Notes: a model not told the origin generated them from the letters alone. A DNA stretch of 64,000 bases from Tipula vernalis (GCA_958295665.1 OY282558.1:184366015-184430014); one strand, 5' to 3'; shown: positions 46,461-59,455, numbered from the stretch's first letter. A program made the numbers and translations.

Positions 46461-49400
46461 AAATACGTGTTATTTGTAGATAACTTTAAAATGATCTTAG
46501 GACCGGTTGCATATTAGTAATTGCTCTATATATAAAATAGAAAAATGGCAAAAATGGAAAAACAACTTTTTGAAACTTGGAAAAAAAAAATGAGAACTGA
46601 TCAATTGCTATCAGTGTTTTATTTATAATATTTTATTTGATGCTTTACCCCACTCGAAAAGTTTAGAACACCGAAATTTGGTTGATATAACATTAAGTTT
46701 TTTATTACAAAATGTTATTGTCTTATACTTAATGTCAGCACCAGTCTCATCGAAGGATTGAGGGATTGCATACAGTTTAACTCCTTTTAGTATAACCACG
46801 GGCTAATAAGGTTCAGAAGCTTATTGTAATTACAAAATTATTGGTGAATCTGACGCATCTATTACAATTGTAAGATGTGAAAATTATTATCCATTTTTAA
46901 ATTATTTGGTACGTAAACCAAATAATAACACAAAAAAAATGTCCTTTTATTAAAATGGCAACGAAACTTTCTATCGATACTTTTCATTGTAATTTATTCA
47001 AAACTAGCCCGCAACCCCAAATAGCTATTATTTGAGACCAATAAATTTATTCAAACCAATAAATAAAACGTTAAATAAAAGTAGCATCACTTACAAGAAG
47101 CACATATATTGAAGACGTTTAGACCATATTTTGTTTTCCTTATATGAAATTTTTCATAGCACTCAACCTGAATTATTCATATTATCCTTTTTTATTAATA
47201 TTAAACTGTTACTATTGCTATTTTATCCTTTTGCTTTTTACAAAGTTCATTTTTGATGAAACGTACAATAAAATCAAAAGCGAAATACTTGAGGAAAAAT
47301 TAAAACAGAAAATTTATTCATAAACTATGTAAACTAACGATTATCAGAATAGAACAAAAAATAAAAAAATAAAAAATCACATATCCCTTCTTTTACTCCC
47401 TACCCCATTCACCCCACATCGTCATGCCATCGATAAAATAAACTCGCGCGCGAGCAATTTTTCTTCAAAACTAGTTTAAATGTACGAGCACTCATTCAAC
47501 CCATTGTCCTACTTTTCCATCAAGTTTGTTGAATAGCAATAATGAATTTTCATTTTCCTTATTTGAAAAATGAATAAAAATAAAGGATATTCTATTATAA
47601 ATTTTCCTATTTTTGTATTTTCGAGACATACCCCAAAGTGCAATGACTTCCCGTTATTTTTTTTTATGTACACGTTTATAAATTGGAAATATGTATAAAA
47701 AGGTATAGGTATAAAGGCAAATTGTAAGGAAATTTATTGATCGTTGGCGGGATGGAATCGTGTTTGAAGTAGGAACTGGTGGAAGGAATAAAAATATACT
47801 ATGAACTAATAATAATACCACACCCGCCAATTAAATAGGCTACCGTGTATTTAAGTTGCTGTTACTGTTAGAGTAATGCAGTTAATTGAGTTGAATGGAT
47901 TTTTTACAGTTATAAAAAAAAACTCAGTTATATACCACATATTGGTATTGGTGTAGTTTAGTAAATTCATCAAACTGTGTGGTGTTCGCAATAATAATAA
48001 TCGATACTATTCTACGATTTTACCATCATCTTTTTATTATACTTCAAAATGAGGTCTTTAGCATTTTAAAGGAAAAATTCAACAATTGCTAACATAATGA
48101 TAATTCGGAAAAATATTTATCGTGAAATTTATTTTCAAGAATTTGTGAATTGGCTGGCACTCGATAATAAAGTCGCATCAATTTAGGTGAACTAATTACA
48201 GCTGTCAGTTTCCAGATATGTTCAAAAACTTGAAAGTGCCCAATTTTAGTTAAATACCTGATTATATCTTTTTCTAATTAATTAGCCTAATTACTGTATT
48301 TTAGAAAAATTTAAGGGAGTTTACTGTGGACAATAATTAATTGTTCCTTGAAATGGAAAGGAATGGTTGTAGGCGTAGCTTATGTTATAATATTCTGTAA
48401 ACTAATTGTTCGAAAAGCTGCTCAAGCTAAACAGGGTGTCCCGCACTATTTATTATTGGTTCTCAAAGCAAATCAAGCTATAATTCTGATTAATATATTC
48501 ATATGAAAAAAGCAATGCAAAACTTCTTAATCGTAAGCAAAAATACTACTGCGCTTCTAATTTCTGCTTTTTAAGAATGTGTAAGGATATCATTATTCGT
48601 GACTTGAACGATTCTAATCACTTTATCAAGCGGCATTTACTTAGTCAATAAAACGTCAATTTAAGCAAAGCAATGGAAATCTGTAAAACTACAAATTAAG
48701 ATCAACTCCGATAAGCGCTGTTTATTGAAATGTTAAAGATAATGTAATGTCCAAGTGTGTTGTGTACTAATATAATAAATATTCATGACACTATAAATAC
48801 TGACTGTCTGTCATATAATGTAATGAAAATTCGTTTGAGAATCAAGTGAAAAAATGAAATCGTCTGAAATTTTTGTTAAAAGATTTCAACGGCCGACAGA
48901 TTCAAGTTGAAGGAAAATGTTTAACGTACTTAGAAGGAAAGAATGCAACTGTGGTAAGAACAAAACGAATTCCATGGCAATAAGTGGGGTTGAGGTCTAA
49001 TATTCGAAATAGCCCGACAAGGACAACCTTTGGCAACTTCGACTTTAAATTGAAACATTTTCCAACTTTCAATTAACAATGCGAAATTTGAGCCCACGTT
49101 CGATTCCTTTTGTGACGGAGGGATCAATGCCAATATGCATGTACTCCTCAGCTTTACAAAACTTATTCCAACTCTAAAAGCATATTACTGAGTGGGGTTT
49201 TAGATAAATAATTACCTTGGAGCAGTTACCGGTATAAAAACCATGTTGGGTTAGCTTGGACTTTCTGGATTTTTAGGAATATCTATTTTAATAAATAATT
49301 CTTGCCTAACCCCATGGTATGTATAATCGCTAATAACCGAATTTCTCAGAATAATATAAAAATCGGGCGATTAATGCATACAGATTTAAGAATAAATCTT

Positions 49401-49856
49401 ATTTACAGTTAATAATGGGCGGACTTGAAAGGTTATTCTGTAAGCTTGGCCGTAGAGTGAGATAGTTTGTATTAATTTACATTGGTTTGTCAATTTTTTT
49501 CGAATGAGCTCCAATGCTCAAAATATAGTGTACCAAAATCCTTGTAAATATAAACAAACAAACAAACAAGTTACTCGGACTCCAAACCTGATGCCCTAAA
49601 TACTAAAAGCAATATCAGATTAGAAAAGATGGAGCAAGTTGTCCCTAATAAGAGGAAACCTATACTGCAATTCAACAGGGATAATACACCAGAACATCCA
49701 ACAAGTCCCGGTTGGGAGATTCAATGTGAGCGAGCAAAATCATAATTATGGTGTACTCAGAAAAAGGAGCAGAAAAAGCAACTCGTTCATTTAATTTATT
49801 TTTATAAAATAGTTTGGTTGACCTTGTAAAATAAGCTGGTATAGAAATGAATCTTA
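46461..49856. other. Gene-poor AT-rich stretch
   Basis: No supported gene. An ACAGGGTGTCCCGC segment near 48433 resembles the end of a Tc1/mariner-type element but has no partner. A short frame at 49630-49745 (start MEQVVPNKRKPILQFNRD) has normal codon texture but ends within 40 residues and matches nothing known to me. CGGCCGACAG...ATGCAACTGTGGTAAGAAC at 48890-48962 could be read as an exon but lacks a pyrimidine tract. Confidence 0.4.
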
Positions 49857-49990
49857 TACCCTAGACATACTGTGGTTTAACAAATTCGATTTAGCTAAAC
49901 TAGTTTAAGTATTATATGCAAAAACAAAGGGATTAGCTAAACTCGAGGTTGACACACTGCGACTAATCTCGAAAAATTCACTACGATTCC
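49857..49990. mobile_element. MITE of the 2771-2931 family, truncated (copy 2)
   Basis: Begins TACCCTAGACATACTGTGG right after TTA (49854-49856) and follows the 2771 copy in reverse orientation through AACAAATTCGATTTAGCTAA, GGGATTAGCTAA and CTCGAAAAATTCACTA. The far end is lost near 49990, shortly before a long TA tract. Confidence 0.75.
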
Positions 49991-50018
49991 TTACGATTTT
50001 CTACAAATAGTATCAATG

Positions 50019-50230
<212 letters not shown>

Positions 50231-50514
50231 ATCTGAAAAATTTCTTACTTAAAATTATAAAATTGGGTGAATTGAGAGATGAAACATAACTGTTGTGGAA
50301 AAGGAAAGATCATTCCACGTCCAAATCGAAATATGCATCTCATTCGGGAGTGTAAATAAAAAAAATTGTTCTTTGGTAATCCTAAAGTGACAATGAAACG
50401 TCTTTGGAATCACCTAAGATCAATAGACACAGATATCAAAAATAGTTGTGATATGGTTACTACCATACCAACAACTGTAACAAAATAATAATCCATAATA
50501 TCAAATCATCATCC
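50231..50514. other. AT-rich spacer
   Basis: No feature recognised between the microsatellite and the GC-richer LINE-like segment. Confidence 0.5.
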
Positions 50515-50876
50515 AAAAGGATAAGGGACCATGATTACGTAGCAGAACACGAATCCAGAGGTCGGCTGCGGTATCACTGGTGGGCTAAGCTGATGGTTAG
50601 GCGTGGGGTTTCCGGACATAAATTCATGATAAATTGACTGCATTGACGATAGGAACTAGAGCCTACCAGGGAGTTTGCCTACCAGGTAGCGAAGGAATAC
50701 CAATGCCGATAAAGTACGGAAGGGTGCCTCCCCACCAGACCATATGTTGATCGAAGGAGGTGGGCCATCCCTAAACGGCCAACAGAGGTGTGCCGTGCCT
50801 ATTTCCGAACGATGTCTTGCCGAAGACTGACATCGCCAGATAGAAGTGGATAATGATAATAATAAATAATAATAAA
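50515..50876 (+). mobile_element. Probable LINE 3' end
   Basis: A GC-rich island (CCTACCAGGGAGTTTGCCTACCAGG and CGGAAGGGTGCCTCCCC blocks) ends abruptly in GATAATGATAATAATAAATAATAATAAAA. A structured, GC-rich 3' UTR followed by a simple A-rich tail is typical of 5'-truncated LINE insertions. No coding part is readable, so the clade is unknown. Confidence 0.5.
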
Positions 50877-50907
50877 ATGAAATGGTATCCTAATTATTAA
50901 TGGTATC

Positions 50908-50961
50908 CTTTATTATTATATTTAACAATACCTCGAGTTATTGTTAAATATAATAATAAAG
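50908..50961. other. Perfect 23-bp inverted repeat (hairpin)
   Basis: CTTTATTATTATATTTAACA plus ATA at 50908-50930 is exactly complementary to 50939-50961, with an 8-base loop CCTCGAGT. The stem is AT-rich. It lies just downstream of the LINE-like tail and could extrude as a cruciform or fold in RNA. No T-run or gene end suggests a terminator. Confidence 0.85.
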
Positions 50962-51738
50962 TTCCCACAAACAGGTCGGGGACCTCACAAGAAAAAACTA
51001 AAAGTTGAATGAGACACGGAACCGGCACAATCAACACCACGGGGAGAAAATAGCTGGTATCCCTGCCTCCCCCCCTCTGGGCACATGGAACAACGAGGAG
51101 CGATTCTCCCGCGCAACCAACGACGCAAGCTCCGTAATCCGAAGGGGTGCCCCCTCCCCCCTGAAGTAGCTGGATATAAAACCACGGGGACGACGAAGGA
51201 AGGAGAAACACATACATCAACTGAATGCCTCCCCACCTCCTAACCCAAGAGACAGGAGTCCACAACCTCGTCGGATCACCATATAACCATATAACCATGA
51301 TATGCAGCTTACCATTTCCTCGCGGGGTCTACCAAGGGCAAGCTCGCTCAACTCCATTACTAAACTCGTCAGAAGCACCACAACGACACTACCTAAGTGA
51401 CAAAAGAAACACGAACATAGACCCACCCCTATACTACGGTATAATTACTACATCCTCTGAGGAAACTCCCCCATGTACAATTAGCGTGATTTATTGACCA
51501 ATACCTCATTTTCTCCGCTCATCCCACCGTAAATAAAACTTTTTAATTCATGTTTAAATCAATGTAATATGGAAAAATAACTTTATTTAAGTATTATAAT
51601 AATGGTTATGATCCATTATTATTTGGTTTTTTACTGTGTCTTTATCACGTGTTTATGTGGAAAATAATTATTTTTTTTTAAATTTAAAAAATTTAAAAAT
51701 TAATTTTAAAAAACATAAACTTTATTGTCTTTCAATAT
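50962..51738. other. GC-rich block then AT-rich spacer, unassigned
   Basis: 50970-51480 is unusually GC-rich with CCCC runs, and has open frames of up to 133 residues on the minus strand, which contain no known motif and have the biased composition expected of GC-rich non-coding DNA. 51500-51738 is AT-rich. The 3' LTR expected for the neighbouring gypsy element was looked for here and not found. Confidence 0.4.
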
Positions 51739-53635
51739 CTACCATGGTTGGGTTTGGGATTTCCGCAGCCAATGAGGGGTCAAGACTCGGTGTGTTTCGC
51801 CTTTAGGTTGAATTTCACGCAATGGTGACTGATCTCCTGCGCCTCTAAAGGGCGTGAGCATGGAAGAATGGTATTTACCAATATAATGACCCGTTCGTGT
51901 TTCGACCTCATAAGTATTGGGCCAACATTTTCGAATCTTATAAGGACCGTCTCTTTGGGGCATGAATTTAGAGCTAATTCCTTTGGACGCATTACTGAGA
52001 AAGTGGTTTTGTAGCAACACTAGATCACCCTCTTCGAATTCACAGTGTGGTCGTCGTTTCGCGTCCGTATACTGTTTTCGTTGATCCTGTTGTTTCTCAT
52101 TATGCTCCCTGGCTCTAAACATATATTCGGTGACCTTTAGTAAATATGGGGAAATCTCGGGTATAAAATTGTCTGTTTGGACTATGGCGCGAAAATCATG
52201 TGACACATCTGTAAAATTACACAGCTCACGTCCAAACGTTAAATGCAGGTGTGTAATTTGTTGAAGAACAATTCGTCGTGTTCATCGCGTAACGAATGGA
52301 ACTTAAATTTTGATCCCAGGTACTGTGATTCTGTTCGACGAGTATGGATAGTTGTGTTTTCAGATCACGATTCCTTCTTTCTACTGGATTGGCCTCTGGA
52401 TGATACACAGGCGTAAGTATTTGTTGGATGCCGAAACAATTTGTGACATATTGCATTATTTCGCTCACGAATTGAGGTCCGTTATCGGAGATTATGCGCC
52501 GTGGGATTCCGTATTTCAGGAAAATTTCGTTGATGAGTGTCTTCGCACACGTTTCTGCTATCGAATTTGGCAATGCAAATAATTCAGTCCACCTTGTGGC
52601 AGTATCTTTTATAATAAAAATCCACTTGTTATGGGCTTCGGTGGGAACCAGTGGTCCAACTAAGTCGATGGATAAAACCTCGAAGGTTTGGGCCATGACT
52701 GGTGTTCTTAGCAATCCGGCGGGTTTCAGATTCGTTATTTTATATTTTTGACATGGGATACAATCCCTGATATATTTGGCAATGTCGTTTTTCATTCCGA
52801 CCCAATAGTATTTATGGGCTATTGGCGTAAGTTCTGTCAACGCCATAGTGTCCAGCAGTTGGTACATCGTGAAATTTTCGCATAATATCGATACGACACT
52901 GTGTAGGAATAACGAGTTGTGGTTCCTCTGAATCTGAGTCGATCAGATACCGATATAATAATCCATATGCCATGATATAACCTCTCGACGACCAATTAGC
53001 GACCTCTAGATTATTTATTTCCTCGAAACACTTGATTATTTTGTGCAGATTCGGATCCTCTAGTTGTTCCTCTCGCATGTTTGAAGCTGATTTACTGGGT
53101 AGATCTATGGTTACAGAACATAGTTGTTCGGTTTCTTGCGACTCATCCTTCCCATTAGGACGGGAAAGTGTGTCAGCTATGACGTTATCCTTGCCTGGGG
53201 TATACTCGATTTTCAAATTGAATGATTGAAGCTTCAACGCCCATCGCGCTAATCTTCCGCTTGGTGATTGCAATGTCATGAGCCATTTTAGTGGTCGATG
53301 GTCTAAACAGACAGTTACTTCGCATCCATCGATCCATCGCCTCTGAATTTTTCCAATGCCCATACTACTGCTAAAGCCTCTCTCTCTATAGTAGGATAGT
53401 TTCTTTCGGCATCTATTAGAAATCGACTTGCGTGCTCGACGGGAAGTTCCTGACCCTCCCAGGACTGCATCAAAACCGCCCCCAAACCATAGTTGCTGGC
53501 ATCGGTTCTAATCAAGAACGGTTGTGTCTGATCCGCTTGCTTCAAGATTGGTGCGTTGACTAATGCTGTTTTTAGTTGATCAAAAGCTTCGAGTTCCTCG
53601 TTACCCCACTTCCATTTAACATTCTTTTTTGTCAA
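51739..53635 (-). pseudogene. Ty3/gypsy RNase H and integrase
   Basis: RNase H: FLIRTDASNYGLGAVLMQ, then YPTIEREALAVVWALEKFR, and LDHRPLKWLM with TPGKDNVIADTLSRP. Integrase zinc region: HDVPTAGHYGVDRTYA followed by CIPCQKYK (HHCC). Catalytic core: FEVLSIDLVGPL, RRIISDNGPQFVSE and HPEANPVERRNRDLK, so the D, D and E are all present. The C-terminal part (52206-51739) reads RPHCEFEEGDLVLLQNHF and GPYKIRKCWPNTYEVE, the GPY/F-type tail. The region is split at about 53340, 52840 and 52215 by frameshifts or stops. Confidence 0.9.
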
Positions 53636-53716
53636 CTGACACAGTGGCTTTGTAATAGAAGAAAAATTATTAATAAATTTTCAAAACCACAAAGCCGTTT
53701 GAATAAACGTTCGGAC

Positions 53717-54960
53717 TTATTTTAAATTAATAGGTGGTTTCATACCCGTAATAGCAGACACCTTCTCTGGGTCTGTCTCTATACCTTTCCTTGAAATAAT
53801 ATGACCGAGATACTTGACCGATTCTTTAAAAAAATTAGTTTTGTCCCGGTTTGCTTTTAAATTAAAATTATTTAATCGATCCAATACCAATTTTAAATCA
53901 CGTTTGTGGGTTTCGAAGGAATTTGAAAAAATTAATATGTCGTCCAGATAAGCGACGAGATTGACATCCGGTATGCCATTTTTAAATTGATTGATCAGGC
54001 GCTGGAACGTTGCAGGGGCATTCTTTAAGCCAAAAGGCATTCTTCGAAAACGAAAGAGTCCGAAGGGCGTGATGAAAGATGTTTTATCACGATCGGTCTC
54101 GGCCACACTGACTTGCCAATAGCCTGCCTTTAAATCAATTGTAGATAAGAATTCAATCTTGTTTGGTATGTGAATAATATCATCGATTCGGGGCATTGGA
54201 TATGAATCGATTATGGTTTGCGAATTTAATTTTCGGTAGTCTACGCATAGACGAAATTCGTTATTGTGTTTTGGAACCAAGACTACTGGAGCTGCCCAAG
54301 GTGAATCACATTCCTCGATGACATTATTAGCTAGCATTTCGTCCAGCTGGTGCTTTAGAATTTCCTGCTTATTGGGTGGCATTCTGTATGCAGGAACTGC
54401 AATCGGTGAATTGTTTGATAAGTTTATGCGATGCTCCGCGTACGGAGTAGGAAAATCAGAGAATTGGAAAATTGATTCATGCTCAGCCAAGAGCTGACTC
54501 ACCTCATCTCTTTGAACCGAACTCAAGTTATTACCCTCATTCTCCCTCAAATCAAAAGTGGATAATTCCAGCTCGTGATCGATAGTATCATTATTATTAA
54601 ATATAAATGTATGAGAGATATTCTCATCAGAAAATCTCCAGGTTTGGTTAGTAAAGTCCAAGATTAATCCAGCACTTTGGATAAAATCGATGCCTAACAG
54701 CGTTCGACTATTAGCATTATTCGGGAAAACGATAAATGTAGTTTTTATGACTCTCTCATCCAACTTCACGTCTATATATACTTTAAGAATATTTTCGGAT
54801 TTTGAAGTCCCATCAGCTAGCATAATGCTTTTGACGGATTCCTCAAAGTGAACACCATACTCTTTCAACATCTGATATAATTCATATCCGGCAACGCTAG
54901 TTTTCGCCGCAGTATCCAGAAGAGCGGAGCCTATATTTTCAAAGATGTCAATATAAACTG
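53717..54960 (-). pseudogene. Ty3/gypsy protease and reverse transcriptase
   Basis: This part lies in one 644-residue open frame (53717-55651). The protease core reads SALLDTAAKTSVAGYE near 54925; the usual DTG(A/S) is DTAA here, likely inactivating. The flap-side motif LLGIDFIQSAGLILD follows. The RT starts near 54420 and contains PMPRIDDIIH, FLSTIDLKAGYWQV (motif A), MPFGLKNAPATFQRLI and LVAYLDDILIFSNS (motif C). The frame ends after MKPPINLK at 53717, before the RT-RNase H connection is complete. Confidence 0.9.
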
Positions 54961-55910
54961 AAGGACGCTGAAATTCACCATGATTTTCAGTTAACAGACT
55001 TGCCATGGCTGTAGACTTGAGGCTACAATTGGGACAATTACTTTTTATAAACCCAGGCTTATTACAACCGTAACATTTGATGTCATTTGAACTCGAAATG
55101 TTCTTAGTCTGAAAATTGATCTTCTGTGATCCCTCAGTGGGTTTATCACTGCTTTTTGTGCTTCTATGCTTCGATCTACATTCTTCGACATCATGACCAT
55201 GACGCCTGCAAAATTTACAATATTTCTGATAACTATAATTTTGTTTGGGACTAGAAAGCTTGTCTTTATTTGACACATTAGTATCGATATTCGCCATAAT
55301 CATGTGTTTGATGTTTATCATTTCGCTCATGAATTCCTCCATATCGCGACCCTTTTGCAATAAATCATCAAAATAGGTAATGTCGCTTCGTTTCATTTTG
55401 GATCGATATGTGGAATTAAGAAGACCGTATGTCATATATAATTTGCCTTTTTCTGATAAATCAGTAGGAGGCAATTGTGCGAACAATTGTCGGATATGAA
55501 CTACAAAAATGTCGATACGCTCCCCCTCTTTTTGTGGTTTTGAGAACATATTCGAATATATTTTATAAGCAGGCATCTTTTGACCAAACGTGGATCTCAT
55601 GAGATCGAGAGCTTCTTGAAATTGCCCTGAGTGTTTTTGATGCCGACCCACCAGCTTGCAGCATGTCCTTCCGAAGTAACGGAAGACCCTTTAGGGCATT
55701 CTCGTCAGAGACACCGCCACAATCTTTGTAGGTTGTTATCGCGTCGATAAATGCGGAAATATCCTCATTTACTTCACCTCTAAATCGTGATGTACAATTT
55801 AAAAACGTACCATTTGTATTCGGCAACACCGTTTGTCGCTGTTTAGGGTCGGCCATCTTACCGATAACCGTTAAAAGAGAATTAAATTGCTCGTCCGTAA
55901 AGGAAGCCAT
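54961..55910 (-). pseudogene. Ty3/gypsy gag
   Basis: Starts at ATG 55910 (MASFTDEQFNSLLTVIGKM), with the capsid segment SRFRGEVNEDISAFIDAI. A frameshift near 55640 moves reading to QFQEALDLMRSTFGQKMPAY and on through the retrotransposon-gag helices (EGERIDIFVVHIRQLFAQLP). Two zinc knuckles follow: CKFCRRHGHDVEEC is intact CCHC, while CYGCNKPGFIKSNC has phenylalanine in place of the histidine. Gag would form the particle and bind genomic RNA. Confidence 0.87.
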
Positions 55911-56075
55911 CTTGTTAAAACTATTTGTTTTAATTACTTCGTCAGTATTTTCAATGTTTTTTACTTTAGTTTTTGCTCTAGTTAATATTTATTGTGATAT
56001 TTACCATTCATCCCTGAAAACCACGTTTCTATATCAGGAAAATTGTCCTCCTTTTCCCTTTTTTAAGTTCCCACA

Positions 56076-56381
56076 TGGATGGGAAATCACTCGGTGAACT
56101 CAATAATTAATAACAATTAAACTGGATTTAAGCAACTTACAAATTTATTTAAATTACTTCTTGGCGTCGATGTATAACGCCTTTACAATATTTGTTCCCG
56201 ATTTCCTTTTTTTCTGAACCTAATTTTATTTTTGTTTTGAGTTTTTATAGGAATCCTATACCCGCGTCCGACTACTATATCGGTTTTTTTTAAAGCTTCG
56301 TTATAAAAATAAAGGTGCATTCACCGTGCACATCAAAGGATACGTTCATAAATGAACTAATTTTATATTGTGGGCGTTACA
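56076..56381 (-). repeat. 5' LTR of Ty3/gypsy element
   Basis: On the minus strand the LTR starts TGTAACGCCCACAATATAAA and ends CCCATCCA, giving TG...CA termini and 306 bp. It contains TATAAAAACTC near 56245 and an AATAAA-type signal. The next bases are TGTGGGAAC, possibly including the primer-binding site. Confidence 0.65.
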
Positions 56382-57003
56382 TTTAATAGTTGTGCGATCT
56401 CCGTTATGGTTGTAGTGAATAAATTATTTTCAGCTAATATTCTTGTAGTTATCCTAATGGTTTCATCAATAGGGATATTTAAGTACATGCTTGTAACATC
56501 AAATGACGCTAATTTTGCTCGATTAAGTATTAATACGGATTGAATTTTGTCAACTAATTCCATATTGTTACGTACGGAATGATCATTTTTAAGTTTAATA
56601 CGGGTGCTCAACCATTGATTTAAATATTTGGCAATTTTATGTGCAGGTGCGGATGTAAAATTAATGAGCGGTCTGATGGGTGTGTTAGGCTTATGAAATT
56701 TTGGTAGTGCTGTGATTTGGGGCGCCTTGGGGTTGATCATTTTATTAAAGTACGTTTGGCGTTTCTCTAATACATGTGAAGATTTATTGATGGTTGCATT
56801 AATATCATTTAAATATTTTCTGGTTGGGTCGCTACTTAATTCCAAAATGTTATTATCACGGATGTTTTCCTCAAATTTTTTGTCATATTCCGCTACATAC
56901 ATTATGACTGCAGTGTTCCCTTTATCTGCTTTCGTGATGAGAGCGTTGTTTTCTGCTAATTTGTGCTTAATACTTTTTAAAACTTTATTTAAATAAAAGA
57001 CCA
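56382..57003 (-). pseudogene. Penelope-like RT N-terminal half, cut by gypsy LTR
   Basis: The minus-strand frame reads NALITKADKGNTAVIM, then PQITALPKFHKPNTPIRPLI, APAHKIAKYLNQWLS and KLASFDVTSMYLNIPIDETI. These are RT motifs 1-3 of Penelope-like elements, with FDVTSxYxNIP as motif A. The frame is interrupted at AQLLN, exactly at the gypsy LTR edge, so the YVDD half is absent. The N-terminal 17 hydrophobic residues before FYLNKV are AT-rich flank. It is a different part of the protein from the copy at 24003, so the two cannot be compared directly. Confidence 0.85.
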
Positions 57004-57105
57004 ATATAAAGAAAAATATTATGTGTTTGGTAACACTCACATACCCAAATTACAACCAATTAGGTTGGAATTATTTGTGTTGAATAACGTATAACGGAAA
57101 ATATA

Positions 57106-57848
57106 CCGGGTGATTTTTTTAACCTGGTACACTCAAATATCTCGGAAAATAAGCACTCTACGAAAAAAATGGTAGTGATCAAAATTTAATTATTCCGCGG
57201 GGGAAATATATTAGTGTTAAAATTAGTACCCTCCCCTCCTCCTAGTAGGTGGGACGGGAAGTAACTTTGAAACTAAAATATGAACCCCTATTTGTTATTG
57301 CAGATTTGGATTCTACGGCTAAAAATACGTAGGATTTGACTGAAACATTTTTTTTCGATTCATGATAGATAGCGCTGTAATTGATATTCAATTTTTTCCA
57401 TTTTTCATACTGAGAACCTACGCAAACGATTTTGCAATACGTCTGCAATAAAAATACCACGGTTTCATTGTAAATGCTCGAAGTTAGTCTTAAACAATTT
57501 GTATTTCTTAAATTTTCAAATACTGAAAATGGCTTCTTATTATCGTAACCCTGTCGTGACAAATATCGTCAATTACAGCGCTATCTATCATGAATCGAAA
57601 AAAATGTTTCAGTCAAATCCTACGTATTTTTAGCCGTAGAATCGGAATCTACAATAAAAAATAGGGGTTCATATTTTAGTTTCAAAGTTACGCCCCGTCC
57701 CACCTAAAAGGAGGAGGGGAGGGGTACTAATTTTAACACTAATGTATTTCCCCTACGGAATAATTAAATTTTGATCTCGACCATTTTTTTTTGTAGAGTG
57801 CTTATTTTCCGAGATATGTGAGAGTAACAGGTTAAAAAAATTACCTGG
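57106..57848. mobile_element. 743-bp palindromic element with TA TSD
   Basis: TA abuts both ends (57104-57105 and 57849-57850). The left arm from CCGGGTGATTTTTTTAACCTG to about 57383 is mirrored by the right arm from about 57568 to the end, so the inverted repeats are some 280 bp long, with a spacer of about 185 bp. Matching blocks include GTGCTTATTTTCCGAGATAT, GTAGGATTTGACTGAAAC and CATGATAGATAGCGCTGTAA. It has no transposase. The 106-residue frame inside is not conserved as a gene. TA duplication suggests a Tc1/mariner-related long-TIR MITE. Confidence 0.85.
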
Positions 57849-57850
57849 TA

Positions 57851-58975
<1,125 letters not shown>

Positions 58976-59105
58976 GAGGATTATTAGGCTTTTATTTATT
59001 AATAATTAAAAAACTGGTATTTTAGCCTATTTTTTCCAAAAACGTTTATTAAGCTAACGTTTCAAACAGAATTCCTGTTCATCTTCAGAGCTTCTAAAAA
59101 TTTTT
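58976..59105 (-). other. Penelope-type terminal fragment with hammerhead-like core
   Basis: On the minus strand CTGAAGATGAACAGGAATTC continues to TGTTTGAAACGTTAGC. CTGAAGA, a stem AACAG/CTGTT and GAAAC fit the CUGANGA...GAAA hammerhead core. The wording 'bp-paired core then ACGTTAGC' is typical of Penelope-like element ends in animals. No coding part is attached. Stems I and III need folding to confirm. Confidence 0.45.
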
Positions 59106-59455
59106 TTCATATAAAACATGGTATAAACTCAACTCAAAAACTACTTACAAATTGTTATTTTTAAATAAAATTATTAAATTAAACAATAATAAAATGTTAA
59201 AAATTATTTAAAAATATGTATTATGGTATATACATATGTAAACGGAAAAAAAATTTAATTAAAAAATATTTTATTTGATCACATAAAGGTACTTCAAAAT
59301 AAAACAATAATAAAAATTTTCCGTTAACTAGATAGTTCAATGCAAGGAAAAAATTATTTGAAAATGGCAATTGAACAATAATTCGAAAAAACATACCAAG
59401 AGATTGTCTTTTATGATTAAACAATATCAAAAAATTTTATTGTGTCATAAAGAAG
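59106..59455. other. AT-rich DNA with no recognised gene
   Basis: Very AT-rich with a chance 69-residue frame. No supported feature. Confidence 0.5.

Larger units (their letters stand above)
51739..56381 (-). mobile_element. Ty3/gypsy retrotransposon, 3' LTR missing, inactive
   Basis: A minus-strand element with a 5' LTR (56076-56381), gag with zinc knuckles, protease, RT, RNase H and integrase in Ty3/gypsy order. It has no env and no recognisable 3' LTR. Gag and pol are broken by several frameshifts. The right edge coincides exactly with the break in a Penelope RT frame, so the gypsy inserted into, or later replaced part of, that Penelope copy. The clade within Ty3/gypsy was not determined; absence of env separates it from the element at 59460-64000. 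Confidence 0.88.

Noticed and set aside
48890..48962. Possible exon ending ...ACTGTG before GTAAGA
   Set aside because: The candidate donor is acceptable but the acceptor side lacks a pyrimidine tract, and the frame is short with no conserved motif.
49630..49745. Short frame starting MEQVVPNKRKP as a LINE ORF1
   Set aside because: Only about 40 residues before a stop and no downstream LINE sequence; insufficient support.
50897..51426. Several overlapping minus-strand frames of 60-133 residues
   Set aside because: GC-rich DNA has few stops; the frames overlap in different phases, are low in recognisable motifs and have biased Gly/Ser/Val content.
57242..57562. 106-residue minus-strand frame
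   Set aside because: Lies in one arm and the loop of a palindromic MITE; the mirrored arm does not preserve it and no motif is present.
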